From positions 1 to 13,853 of the forward strand of contig JALREG010000202.1 of assembly GCA_023253905.1 (NCBI GenBank): a stretch of DNA of 13,853 nucleotides, in the 5' to 3' direction. Within the stretch, counting starts at the first letter, position 1; each line of letters starts with the position of its first letter. Positions 1 through 6,914 of this stretch are shown piece by piece. The DNA is from Burkholderiaceae bacterium. Its GTDB lineage: Bacteria; Pseudomonadota; Gammaproteobacteria; Burkholderiales; Burkholderiaceae. The position numbers and the translations under genes were made by a program. The notes under the pieces were generated by a model. That model did no database searches. It saw nothing but the letters and a program-made list of their open reading frames with translations, and was not told the origin of the DNA.

Positions 1-112
1 GCTGACAAACTAACCCCCCGGTGCATGACTCAGCAAGCGCTATACGAAATTTTTTTTTCGTGAGCGCATTGCCAAGCTCAAGGCAGATATCTTGAATCAT
101 TGTTTGCGTCAT
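1..112 (-). CDS. pncC: CinA C-terminal-domain / PncC family NMN amidohydrolase, 5' fragment
   Basis: Reading leftwards from an ATG at 112, 37 codons stay open to the window edge, so only the N-terminus is present. The peptide contains RIALAESCTGGL, the hallmark segment of the CinA C-terminal / PncC domain, which in this family deamidates nicotinamide mononucleotide and contributes the active-site serine. About 25 residues precede the motif, as expected for a stand-alone PncC of about 160 residues rather than a full CinA. A run of nine A (minus strand, 50-58) encodes lysines and the frame stays open through it, so the read looks correct here. No clear ribosome binding site precedes the ATG, and a second ATG lies four codons in. 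Base composition is AT-richer than the central block, and the gene faces away from the malic-enzyme fragment, so it is probably foreign to the main contig. The family call rests on one short motif. Confidence 0.7.
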   Translation of the reverse strand, partial: MTQTMIQDICLELGNALTKKKFRIALAESCTGGLVCQ

Positions 113-130
113 TGAATTGAGAAGTAAATA
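113..130. other. Probable chimeric junction between pncC fragment and malic enzyme fragment
   Basis: Malic-enzyme similarity ([17 protein letters not shown]) can be read upstream from the ATG at 161 only to about 128-131. It then meets an in-frame TAA at 125-127, and no earlier malic-enzyme residues are visible in any frame. The pncC start lies at 112 on the other strand. A malic enzyme of this class needs several hundred more N-terminal residues, so the sequence changes source within this short interval. No repeat or mobile element marks the change. Confidence 0.55.
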
Positions 131-781
131 AGTAGTGCAAAAAATGTCGTTACACCTGCAATGGTAAAATCTATGGCAAAAGATCCAATTATTTTTGCTT
201 GTGCAAATCCGGATCCTGAAATTCTTCCTGAATTAATTGAACAAACAAGAAGTGATGCAATTATTGCAACTGGAAGATCTGATTATCCAAATCAAGTAAA
301 CAACGTTTTAGGTTTTCCATATATTTTTAGAGGAGCCTTAGATTGTCGAGCAAAAACTATTAATGAAGAAATGAAGATCGCTGCTGCAAAGGCCATAGCC
401 GATCTTGCAAAAGAAGATGTTCCTGATGAAGTAGTTGCGGCTTATGGCGGCGAAAGACCAAAATTTGGAAAAAATTATATTATTCCATCTCCTTTTGATC
501 CAAGATTAATTAGAAATGTATCTGCTGCAGTTGCTGAAGCTGCTATGAAAAGTGGCGTTGCACAAAAGAAAATTGAAGATATTGCCGCGTATAAAGATAG
601 CCTTGCTGCAAGATTAGATCCTTCAGTTGGATTTTTACAAAATATTTATGCACAAGTAAGAAAAAAACAAAAAAGAGTTATTTTTGCAGAAGGGGAAGAA
701 GAATCTATGCTTAGAGCTGCAATCGATTTTAAAAATAATGGACTTGGAACTCCAGTTTTAATAGGAAGTAGCGAAAAGATT
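128..781 (+). CDS. maeB: NADP-dependent malic enzyme (MaeB-type), internal fragment lacking both ends
   Basis: Malic enzymes of the MaeB type oxidatively decarboxylate malate to pyruvate and carry a C-terminal phosphotransacetylase-like regulatory domain. Numbering from the internal ATG at 161, the fragment shows [12 protein letters not shown] (residues 10-21) and the very conserved [14 protein letters not shown] followed by IFRGALD (40-61) of the NAD(P)-binding domain. After the linker [11 protein letters not shown], the start of the phosphotransacetylase-like domain appears ([14 protein letters not shown] from about 168). Malic-enzyme sequence stops at about residue 207 (IGSSEKI). The catalytic N-terminal domain and nearly all of the phosphotransacetylase domain are absent. 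Codon use is strongly AT-ending (aaa, gaa, att, gct), unlike the GC-rich neighbour, and resembles SAR11-type alphaproteobacteria; that taxon is inference. The frame continues without a stop into mutY, giving a 407-residue apparent fusion (161-1384). The ATG at 161 is an internal methionine, not a real start. Confidence 0.85.
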
Positions 782-787
782 GCCCAG
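776..787. other. In-frame chimeric junction, malic enzyme to MutY
   Basis: Base composition switches abruptly here, from AT-rich on the left to GC-rich on the right, while the reading frame happens to stay open. Residues to the left ([10 protein letters not shown]) are malic enzyme; residues to the right ([16 protein letters not shown]) are MutY. Both proteins are cut in mid-domain. The short shared string around gattgc may have bridged the two sources. There is no insertion sequence, direct repeat or attachment site. Confidence 0.8.
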
Positions 788-1384
788 CGTGAACTCCCCG
801 AGCGCGAGATCGAACGCTACACGCAGGGTCTCATGGACCTGGGGGCGCAGACTTGTGTGCGCACGCGCCCGCGTTGCGACAGTTGCCCGGTGGCGGCGAG
901 CTGCGTCGCGCGGATCGAGGGTCGTCAGGCTTTGTTGCCGATGGCCAGACCCTCCCGCGCGACGCCGGTTCGCGAGGCGGGCTGGCTGGTGATCATGGAT
1001 CAGGATGCGGTGCTTCTTGAACGCCGACCGCCAACCGGCATCTGGGGCGGGCTACTCAGCTTTCCAGAGGTGGCCCCGGGTGAGCGCGAGCGCGCAGCCG
1101 AGGCCGCTGCGGCGCGCTTTGGTGTCACGCCCTGGCGGGTGACGGCGCTTGCCCCGGTGCACCACGCGTTTACCCACTTTCGCCTGATCGCGCATCCGAT
1201 CCTGATCGAGGTGGGTCGCTGCGGCATGCTTGCTAACGAATCGCAGACGCAATGGATTGCCCGAGCCACGGCCGGTCAGCAGGCATTGCCGCAGCCCGTG
1301 CGTGGTCTTCTCGAGCAACTCGCTTCAAGGGCTGGACCTGTCCCAGCTCTGCCGAAGCGGCGTGACCCGACAGACGGCGGGTAG
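782..1384 (+). CDS. mutY: A/G-specific adenine glycosylase MutY, C-terminal fragment
   Basis: MutY removes adenine mispaired with 8-oxoguanine in base-excision repair. The 200-residue fragment begins just before the end of the HhH-GPD glycosylase domain ([12 protein letters not shown]). It then carries the complete four-cysteine iron-sulphur loop with C-x6-C-x2-C-x5-C spacing (Cys 25, 32, 35 and 41 of the fragment). The C-terminal Nudix-like 8-oxoG recognition domain follows, with WGGLLSFPE (about 88-96) and HAFTHFRL (about 128-135). Roughly the first 170 residues of a normal MutY of about 350 to 370 residues are missing, including the helix-hairpin-helix and catalytic aspartate, and are replaced by malic-enzyme sequence. 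Composition matches the rest of the central block. It ends with TAG, 5 bp from the stop of the convergent Lon-domain gene; no obvious hairpin terminator separates them. The intact gene presumably exists in the source genome. Confidence 0.92.
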   Translation, partial: AQRELPEREIERYTQGLMDLGAQTCVRTRPRCDSCPVAASCVARIEGRQALLPMARPSRATPVREAGWLVIMDQDAVLLERRPPTGIWGGLLSFPEVAPGERERAAEAAAARFGVTPWRVTALAPVHHAFTHFRLIAHPILIEVGRCGMLANESQTQWIARATAGQQALPQPVRGLLEQLASRAGPVPALPKRRDPTDGG

Positions 1385-1389
1385 GGCCC

Positions 1390-2004
1390 TCAGATCACCT
1401 GTTCGCGCTGCAGGATTTCGTGGATGAGTGCGAGTCGGCGAAGCGGATCGGTGAGCGTCATCAGCATGTGCCGCGACGGCATTGAGAGCGGAAGAAGTTC
1501 GGCCAGCCGGTTGGCAATCCAGCCCGCGGCGTCGGGTGAGTAGGGCTCAGCCAGGATTCGGCGAGCCGGTTCAGGCTCGCGGGCGCAGATGTCGCCGATC
1601 ACACGACGCATCAGGATCGAGCAGGCGGCGAGTTCTTCGGGAACTGTGACCTCAGGGTCGTCATCAATCAACTCGACCGTAGCGCGGATAAGCCCGTTTG
1701 CCTCCACGGTTCGCTCAATCACGGTGAAGCGGGACGTGCCCACGGTGCGCAGCTGCAGCACTCCCGGCTCGGTCATGTCCCAGTCGTCGATGCGCGCCAT
1801 GCAGCCGGTTGATTCATGATCTGCAGGCGTACCGACTTCCCGGCCCTGCGTGATGAGGCACACGCCAAACGGGTGCGAGCGATTCATGCATTCGCGCACC
1901 ATGTCCATGTAGCGCGCTTCGAAAATACGCAGTGGTAGCACCCCGCCCGGAAAGAGAACGGTGCCCAGCGGAAAAATCGGTAGCGTCAGGAGGTTCGCGC
2001 TCAT
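1390..2004 (-). CDS. Lon N-terminal substrate-binding-domain protein, stand-alone
   Basis: A 204-residue protein made only of the Lon substrate-binding (LAN/PUA-like) domain, without the AAA+ ATPase or protease parts. It opens with LPIFPLGTVLFPGGVLPLRIFEARY, split here as LPIFPLGTVLF and PLRIFEARY (about residues 7-31). It then shows FGVCLI, GCMARI and the helical C-terminal half ending in LALIHEILQREQ, a layout typical of the short YcaN/LON-domain family in proteobacteria. The molecular role is not established; binding of unfolded polypeptides is inferred from Lon. The start at 2004 was chosen because its ATG overlaps the rapZ stop as ATGA, implying translational coupling, and the domain begins straight afterwards. 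Upstream in-frame codons are only rapZ read in another frame. It is the last gene of the minus-strand train and is convergent with mutY. Confidence 0.88.
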   Translation of the reverse strand: MSANLLTLPIFPLGTVLFPGGVLPLRIFEARYMDMVRECMNRSHPFGVCLITQGREVGTPADHESTGCMARIDDWDMTEPGVLQLRTVGTSRFTVIERTVEANGLIRATVELIDDDPEVTVPEELAACSILMRRVIGDICAREPEPARRILAEPYSPDAAGWIANRLAELLPLSMPSRHMLMTLTDPLRRLALIHEILQREQVI

Positions 2005-2882
2005 CGGTGAGCGCCTGCAGCCTGCTCGCGCGTGGCGACCCCGCGGTGCCGGACCAGCACCTGTTCCCGGTTGCGAAAATGGGCGGCGAGTCGCTCGACG
2101 CAGTACACCGAGCGATGCTGGCCGCCGGTGCAGCCCACTGCCACGGTGAGGTAGCTCCGGTTCTCGAGGATGTAGTGTGGCAGCCAGTTCTCGAGAAAGC
2201 GCGTGACATCGCCCACCATCTGCTGCACGGCCGAGATGCCATCGAGGTAACTGGCCACCGGACGGTCCAGGCCAGTAAGCGGGCGCAATGCCGGCACGTA
2301 GAACGGATTGGGCAGGCACCGCACATCGAACACCAGGTCAGCGTCAAGGGGCACGCCGGTTTTGTACGCAAAGGATTCGAACAGCAGGGTGAGCGCCGCA
2401 CGGTTGGAGCCGACCACGTCGCGTACCCAGGTGCGCAATACATTTGGATGCAGATCGCTGGTGTCGATGGAGATGCCCAGGCCCTCGAGCTCGGACAGCA
2501 GTTCGCGTTCGTGCGCGATCGATTCGGTAAGCGTGGGCACCGCTGCGCCGGGGCTTGCCGATGACAACGGGTGGCGTCGCCGGGTTTCCGAGTAACGCTG
2601 GATCAGGGTGTCGTTACGCGCATCGAGAAACAGCACTTTCACGTCGTGGCCGTAACGGCTCAGCCCGTGGGCAAGCGACGGCAGCTCAGCGAGTTCGCGC
2701 CCACCGCGCGAATCGATGGCCACCGCGACTCGCTCGGCGCCCTGTTCGCTCAGGTGCCCGATCACTTCCTGAAGAAAACGGACCGGCAGATTATCGATGC
2801 AGAAAAAGCCGTCGTCCTCGAGCACCCGCAGGGCGATCGATTTGCCAGAACCGGAGATGCCGGTAATCAGGATGACGCGCAT
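2001..2882 (-). CDS. rapZ: RapZ / YvcJ family RNase adaptor and nucleotide-binding protein
   Basis: RapZ proteins bind nucleotides. In Escherichia coli RapZ also binds small RNAs GlmY/GlmZ and presents GlmZ to RNase E, controlling glucosamine-6-phosphate synthase; whether the RNA role holds in this lineage cannot be seen here. The 293-residue length is close to the family norm of about 285. A Walker A P-loop GISGSGKS sits at residues 8-15, followed by GFFCIDNLP (25-33) and DSRGG (57-61). The C-terminal signature GCTGGQHRSV lies at 250-259, with basic residues to the end. The ATG at 2882 is 43 bp after the hprK stop, without a strong Shine-Dalgarno. Its stop overlaps the next gene's ATG. Its position beside hprK and ptsN is the classical rpoN-cluster location. 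Confidence 0.96.
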   Translation of the reverse strand: MRVILITGISGSGKSIALRVLEDDGFFCIDNLPVRFLQEVIGHLSEQGAERVAVAIDSRGGRELAELPSLAHGLSRYGHDVKVLFLDARNDTLIQRYSETRRRHPLSSASPGAAVPTLTESIAHERELLSELEGLGISIDTSDLHPNVLRTWVRDVVGSNRAALTLLFESFAYKTGVPLDADLVFDVRCLPNPFYVPALRPLTGLDRPVASYLDGISAVQQMVGDVTRFLENWLPHYILENRSYLTVAVGCTGGQHRSVYCVERLAAHFRNREQVLVRHRGVATREQAAGAHR

Positions 2883-2925
2883 GCAGCGATCTTACTCGAC
2901 CGCGGTATACGCAAGCGTCAAGCAC

Positions 2926-3858
2926 CTAGCCCCCGCCGGTTTCGATCATCTGGCGCTGGCGTTCAACGAAGTCACCCATCGTATCGAAGCCGCGCAGCTG
3001 GAGCACGGTGCTTCGCACCGCAGCCTCGGCCAGCACCGCAAGATTGCGACCCGCTGCCACGGGAATCACCACCTTTCGAATGGGTACGCCCAGCACTTCC
3101 TGTGTGAGCGCTTCAAGCGGCAATCGCTGGTATTCGTTTTCCATGGTGCTGCGGCGAACCAGATGAACGATGAGCTTGAGCTTCATCTTCGGCCGCACCG
3201 CGGTTTCGCCGAAGATCGTCCTGATATCAAGAAGGCCCAGCCCGCGGACTTCCAGAAGGTTGCGAAGAAGCGGCGGGCAGCGACCCTCCACCGTGTGGGG
3301 TGCGATGCGACTCAGATCGACCACATCATCGGCCACCAGTCCGTGGCCGCGGCTCACGAGTTCAAGGGCGAGCTCGCTTTTGCCGAGCCCAGATTCGCCT
3401 GAGATCAGGACACCCATGCCAAGCACATCCATCAGCACGCCGTGCATCTGACAGGTTTCCGCAGCGGCCTTGCCCAGGTAGTGTCGCAGCGTGTCGATGA
3501 CGCGCGCCGCGGAGAGGGGGCTCGCGATCAGTGGCATGCGATCGCGCGTGGCTGACTCGATCAGCGCGCCCGGCGGCTGCAAGCTGTCGGCGACGATGAC
3601 GGCGGGCGGATGACCAGCGACCAGATCGGTGAGGATGCCCTGCTGGCGTGCCGTATCGTGGCGCAGAAAGAAATCCAGTTCGGGCTGACCGAAGACATGG
3701 ATGCGGTTGGGGTGGATCAGGTTCAGGTGACCGATCAGATCGGCGGGCTCGGCTGCGGTATGCGCCACCTCCCGCGCCTCGCCCGGGCGGCCGGCCACCC
3801 AGGCGAGGCCGAGTTCCTCCGCATTGGCGGCAAACAGATCTGCAACGGTGACGCTCAT
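2926..3858 (-). CDS. hprK: HPr kinase/phosphorylase
   Basis: HprK phosphorylates HPr on serine using ATP or pyrophosphate and reverses this by phosphorolysis. In betaproteobacteria it is thought to serve regulatory PTS signalling rather than sugar uptake. The 310-residue protein has the usual N-terminal domain, a conserved His139 in MHGVLMDV, and the Walker A loop GESGLGKS at 154-161. The acidic pair Asp177-Asp178 follows, then the family signature LEVRGLGLLDIR at 202-213, and PIRKVVIPVAAGRN near 259-272. All expected catalytic landmarks are present. GGAG about nine bases before the ATG at 3858 is a good ribosome binding site. It lies 59 bp downstream of ptsN, with a perfect palindrome in that gap. 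The matching ptsH and ptsI genes are not in this window. Confidence 0.96.
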   Translation of the reverse strand: MSVTVADLFAANAEELGLAWVAGRPGEAREVAHTAAEPADLIGHLNLIHPNRIHVFGQPELDFFLRHDTARQQGILTDLVAGHPPAVIVADSLQPPGALIESATRDRMPLIASPLSAARVIDTLRHYLGKAAAETCQMHGVLMDVLGMGVLISGESGLGKSELALELVSRGHGLVADDVVDLSRIAPHTVEGRCPPLLRNLLEVRGLGLLDIRTIFGETAVRPKMKLKLIVHLVRRSTMENEYQRLPLEALTQEVLGVPIRKVVIPVAAGRNLAVLAEAAVRSTVLQLRGFDTMGDFVERQRQMIETGGG

Positions 3859-3897
3859 CGCGGCGCTCCAGGATTCGGATGGTGCGAGAGCTTAGCG

Positions 3898-3917
3898 GTT
3901 CGGGGCGCGCCCCGAAC
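3898..3917. repeat. Perfect 20-bp palindrome between ptsN and hprK
   Basis: The sequence GTTCGGGGCGCGCCCCGAAC is an exact inverted repeat with two 10-bp arms and no spacer. It starts at the base immediately after the ptsN stop codon. In the transcript it could fold into a very GC-rich 8-bp stem with a CGCG tetraloop. No run of U follows, so it does not look like a standard intrinsic terminator. It lies 39 bp before the hprK ATG and well clear of its ribosome binding site. It may protect or process the ptsN message, attenuate hprK, or be a protein site; none of these is shown. Confidence 0.85.
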
Positions 3918-4388
3918 TCAGGCCGCAGGGCGGCAGGGCTCCCACACCGCCAGCGCCTGATAGAGGCGCTCGCAATCAGCCTCGCCGTTCATCTGACTGC
4001 GCATGCCCGGATCGGAGAGTAGCTCCGCCACCTCCGACAGAATCTCCAGGTGCTCTTCGGTGGCGTGTTCAGGCACCAGCAGAAAAACGAGTAACGAAAC
4101 CGGCTGTCCGTCAGGCGCGTCAAATGCGATGGGATCGGCGAGCCGCACCACCGCCGCGCGCGCCTCGCGCAGGCCCTTGATGCGCCCGTGCGGAATCGCA
4201 ACCCCTTCTCCCAGTGCGGTTGAGCCCAGGCGCTCGCGCGCAAACAGCGAGTCGAATACCCGGCTTCGCTCAATGCCGTAAAGGTTTTCGAACAGCAGAC
4301 CGATCTGCTCGAAAAGACGCTTCTTGCTGGTTACTGACATGCCGACCACGACATTGGTCGGAGCAAGCAACCGGTTCAGTCGACTCAT
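3918..4388 (-). CDS. ptsN: PTS IIA-like nitrogen-regulatory protein PtsN (EIIA-Ntr)
   Basis: PtsN is the terminal phosphate acceptor of the nitrogen PTS (PtsP-NPr/HPr-PtsN), a cytoplasmic regulator of potassium, nitrogen and envelope functions rather than a transporter. The 156-residue protein is a single PTS_EIIA type-2 domain. The phosphorylatable His67 lies in GEGVAIPHGR, preceded by RERLGSTAL and followed by a hydrophobic strand (VSLLVFLLVP) and EEHLEILSEVAELL. The start at 4388 gives MSRLNRLLAP, the usual PtsN beginning, with GGAG eight bases upstream. The longer open frame extends about 67 codons upstream but is low-complexity non-PtsN sequence crossing a candidate promoter. It is separated from rpoN by 226 bp and followed by hprK, matching the rpoN cluster except that hpf is missing. 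Confidence 0.95.
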   Translation of the reverse strand: MSRLNRLLAPTNVVVGMSVTSKKRLFEQIGLLFENLYGIERSRVFDSLFARERLGSTALGEGVAIPHGRIKGLREARAAVVRLADPIAFDAPDGQPVSLLVFLLVPEHATEEHLEILSEVAELLSDPGMRSQMNGEADCERLYQALAVWEPCRPAA

Positions 4389-4475
4389 GGAGTTTGACTC
4401 CGCACCCAACCGCGGGGACTCACGGTGGGATTGCTCGATCGGATCGAAGGCGAATCCGGTGGAAAAAGTGCTGCG

Positions 4476-4505
4476 AGTATACAAGCGTCCGGGATTCCCG
4501 ACGAA
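4476..4505 (-). promoter_or_regulatory. Candidate sigma-70 promoter for ptsN-hprK-rapZ-Lon-domain genes
   Basis: In the 226-bp rpoN-ptsN gap, the minus strand carries a good -10 hexamer TATACT at 4476-4481. A weak -35-like TTCGTC lies at 4500-4505, 18 bp upstream. Transcription would begin about 80 bases before the ptsN ATG. The long gap in an otherwise tightly packed gene train makes an internal promoter plausible. The -35 match is poor, so this is a candidate only. The rest of 4389-4614 holds no gene that I can recognise and no clear rpoN terminator. Confidence 0.35.
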
Positions 4506-4614
4506 CGATCTTGCTGCGCCGCAACAATGCCTGGTGTTGCGGTGCGCTAATGCGTGTGATGTGCGCCCTGCGTTGTACTGGACCAACAATCAAGCCCTAC
4601 CCCTCACCCCAGGA

Positions 4615-6111
4615 TCAGAGCGATTTCCGTTGGGCGACCGGCGCGATGCGTAACGACTCGCGGTATTTGGCGACGGTACGGCGGGCCACCACGATCCCCT
4701 GCTCGCCCAGCATGTCGGCGAGCTGGCTGTCGGAGAGCGGACGGCGGGCATCTTCGGCGCCGATCAGCTGCTTGATCAACGCCCGGATCGCGGTGCTGGA
4801 GGCAGCGCCCCCGGTGTCGGTGGCGACATGGCTTCCGAAGAAATACTTGAGCTCGAATGTGCCGTGTGGTGTGAGCATGTACTTCTGTGTGGTGACCCGT
4901 GAAATCGTGGATTCGTGTAAATCCAGGGTATCGGCAATTTCCCGGAGAACCAGCGGTCGCATGGCCACTGCTCCGTGCGAGAAGAAGCCGCGCTGGCGCT
5001 CCACGATTGCCTGCGAGACCCTGAGAATGGTGTCAAAACGCTGGGCGATGTTCTTGATCATCCAGCGGGCTTCCTGAAGTGGACCAGACAGGTTGCCCGA
5101 GGCGCTGCCGCGATTGCGGCGCAGGATGTCGGCGTACATGTCGTTGACCCGCAGCTTGGGCATCACATCGGGGTTGAGCACCGCGGTCCAGCCGGCCCGC
5201 GTCCGTCGAACGATCACATCGGGCACCACATAGCCGGCGTCATCCGACCCGAAGCGGGCTCCCGGTCTGGGCTCCAGGCTGCGGATCAGCGTCTGGGCCT
5301 GCCGCAGGCTGTCTTCGTCGCACTGCAACACTCGCCGCAACCTGACAAAATCGCGCGCTGCGAGCAGCTCCAGGTGGTCGACCACGATCGCCCGGGCGAT
5401 TGCCATCACCTCCGGGTCGTCATGGTCGGTCTGGGCAAGCTGCAGCAGCAAACATTCGCTCAGATTGCGCGCGGCGACGCCCGGCGGGTCAAAGCTCTGC
5501 AACAGCTTGAGCGCGGCCGCCACTTCGTCCGGATCGATCTCGAGCTCGGCGGGCAGCGCCTCGCGGAACTCGTCCAGGCTCGTGTTGAGCATGCCGTCGC
5601 GATCCAGTTCGTCGATCAGGAGCTCGATCAGCGCGCGGTCGCGGCGCTCGAGGCGGGTGGCGGAAAGCTGCTCGCGCAGGTGCTCAACCAGCGAGACCCC
5701 GGCGCCCGCCAGCTGTGGGTATTCGCGCTCATCGTCGTCATCGTTTTGCGAGCGCGAGCCACTGTCGTGTCCCCAGTCGGCCGGCGCGTCATCGCCATCC
5801 GAATTACTGCCGCCCGAGTCGGTGTCAGCCTCCCGGTCGCTCTCGTCATTGCGCTGAGCGGTTTCGGCGGGCGTTCCGCCCAGATCAGCGAGACCCTGCG
5901 GCAGCGGCGGATCAAGCGTGCCGTTTGCCGAGATGCTCACGCACTCGCCGAGCGGGTCGTCATCGCGTTCAAGCAGCGGGTTCTCGGCCAGCATCTGCTC
6001 GATTTCCTGATTCAGCTCGAGCGTGGAGAGCTGCAGCAGCCGGATGGACTGCTGTAGCTGCGGGGTGAGGGCGAGCTGCTGGCTAAGCTTGAACTGGAGA
6101 GCGGTTTTCAT
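4615..6111 (-). CDS. rpoN: RNA polymerase sigma-54 factor RpoN
   Basis: Sigma-54 directs RNA polymerase to -24/-12 promoters and needs AAA+ activators. The 498-residue protein has all expected regions. Region I is glutamine- and leucine-rich ([20 protein letters not shown] and onward to NPLLE, residues about 7-48). A long acidic, Asp/Ser/Asn-rich region II linker follows (about 50-135, with runs such as NDDDDERE). The core-binding region comes next ([39 protein letters not shown]). The DNA-binding part has the helix-turn-helix [15 protein letters not shown] and [14 protein letters not shown]. The RpoN box [10 protein letters not shown] is at about 476-485. The start ATG at 6111 gives the canonical [19 protein letters not shown]. 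It follows lptB by 36 bp with no promoter evident, so it is probably co-transcribed with the LPS export genes. Confidence 0.97.
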   Translation of the reverse strand: MKTALQFKLSQQLALTPQLQQSIRLLQLSTLELNQEIEQMLAENPLLERDDDPLGECVSISANGTLDPPLPQGLADLGGTPAETAQRNDESDREADTDSGGSNSDGDDAPADWGHDSGSRSQNDDDDEREYPQLAGAGVSLVEHLREQLSATRLERRDRALIELLIDELDRDGMLNTSLDEFREALPAELEIDPDEVAAALKLLQSFDPPGVAARNLSECLLLQLAQTDHDDPEVMAIARAIVVDHLELLAARDFVRLRRVLQCDEDSLRQAQTLIRSLEPRPGARFGSDDAGYVVPDVIVRRTRAGWTAVLNPDVMPKLRVNDMYADILRRNRGSASGNLSGPLQEARWMIKNIAQRFDTILRVSQAIVERQRGFFSHGAVAMRPLVLREIADTLDLHESTISRVTTQKYMLTPHGTFELKYFFGSHVATDTGGAASSTAIRALIKQLIGAEDARRPLSDSQLADMLGEQGIVVARRTVAKYRESLRIAPVAQRKSL

Positions 6112-6147
6112 CAGGGCCTGGTTTTGCGCAGCCCACCCGCGGCCGCG

Positions 6148-6906
6148 CTACATCGAAAAATGTTCACCGAGGTAGTAGCGCCGCACGTCGTCATTTTCAA
6201 CGACTTCATCGGGTCGGCCGAAAGCAAGAACGGTACCATCCCTAATGATATAAGCCCTGTCGCAGATGCCAAGCGTTTCTCGAACGTTGTGGTCTGTGAT
6301 CAACACTCCGATGCCACGATCCTTGAGAAACCGGACGATACGCTGGATCTCGAGGACCGCAATCGGGTCGACGCCGGCAAACGGCTCGTCCAGCAGGATA
6401 AACCGGGGGGAGTTCGCCAAGGCCCGGGCGATCTCCACCCGACGGCGCTCGCCGCCCGAGAGCGAGAGCGCCGGATTGGAACGAATGTGGCCGATCTGCA
6501 GCTCATCGATCAGGCGATCGAGCCGCTCACGGATCTCGGCTTTTTCAAGTGGCGCGCCGTCAGCATCACGTTGCAGCTCCAGCACTGCGGTGATGTTCTC
6601 CTCAACGGTGAGCTTGCGAAACACCGATGCTTCCTGCGGCAGGTAGGCAAGCCCAAGACGGGCGCGGCGATGGATGGGCAGCCGCCCGATGGGCTGGTCA
6701 TCGAGCGTGATGCTGCCGCCATCGCATGGCACCAGGCCCACGATCATGTAGAAACAGGTGGTCTTGCCGGCGCCATTGGGCCCCAGCAGTCCTACCACCT
6801 GACCGCTTGCGACCTCAACCGACACATCGCGGACGACCTTGCGCCCGTGATAGGCCTTCATCAGCTGGGTGGCAATGAGCCGACTGGTGGCAGGCGCTGC
6901 GCTCAC
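6148..6906 (-). CDS. lptB: LPS export ABC transporter ATP-binding protein LptB
   Basis: LptB is the cytoplasmic ATPase that powers LPS extraction by LptFG and its passage along the LptC-LptA-LptD bridge. The 252-residue protein has Walker A GPNGAGKTT (42-50), Q-loop YLPQEASVFRKL (about 88-99), signature LSGGERRR (149-156), Walker B FILLDEP (169-175) and the switch histidine His206 in ITDHNV. The LPQEASVFRKLTVEEN stretch and the C-terminal VRRYYLGEHF are characteristic of LptB rather than other ABC proteins. The start is a GTG at 6906, 8 bp after the lptA stop, without an evident Shine-Dalgarno. The domain homology begins by about residue 10, so this start or one very near it is required. LptF and LptG are not in the window. 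Confidence 0.96.
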   Translation of the reverse strand: MSAAPATSRLIATQLMKAYHGRKVVRDVSVEVASGQVVGLLGPNGAGKTTCFYMIVGLVPCDGGSITLDDQPIGRLPIHRRARLGLAYLPQEASVFRKLTVEENITAVLELQRDADGAPLEKAEIRERLDRLIDELQIGHIRSNPALSLSGGERRRVEIARALANSPRFILLDEPFAGVDPIAVLEIQRIVRFLKDRGIGVLITDHNVRETLGICDRAYIIRDGTVLAFGRPDEVVENDDVRRYYLGEHFSM

Positions 6907-6914
6907 CGTGCGGC

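Noticed and set aside
1365..1389. Possible bidirectional terminator between convergent mutY and the Lon-domain gene
   Set aside because: Only a 4-bp cccg/cggg pairing is visible within the mutY end, and no T-run is present on either strand.
4214..5077. 287-codon plus-strand open frame across ptsN, the gap and rpoN
   Set aside because: It runs antisense through two real genes and an intergenic region with no domain signal and no sensible start context.
4975..6057. 360-codon plus-strand open frame inside rpoN
   Set aside because: It is antisense to the complete, motif-rich rpoN and shows no family motif; it is a by-product of codon bias.
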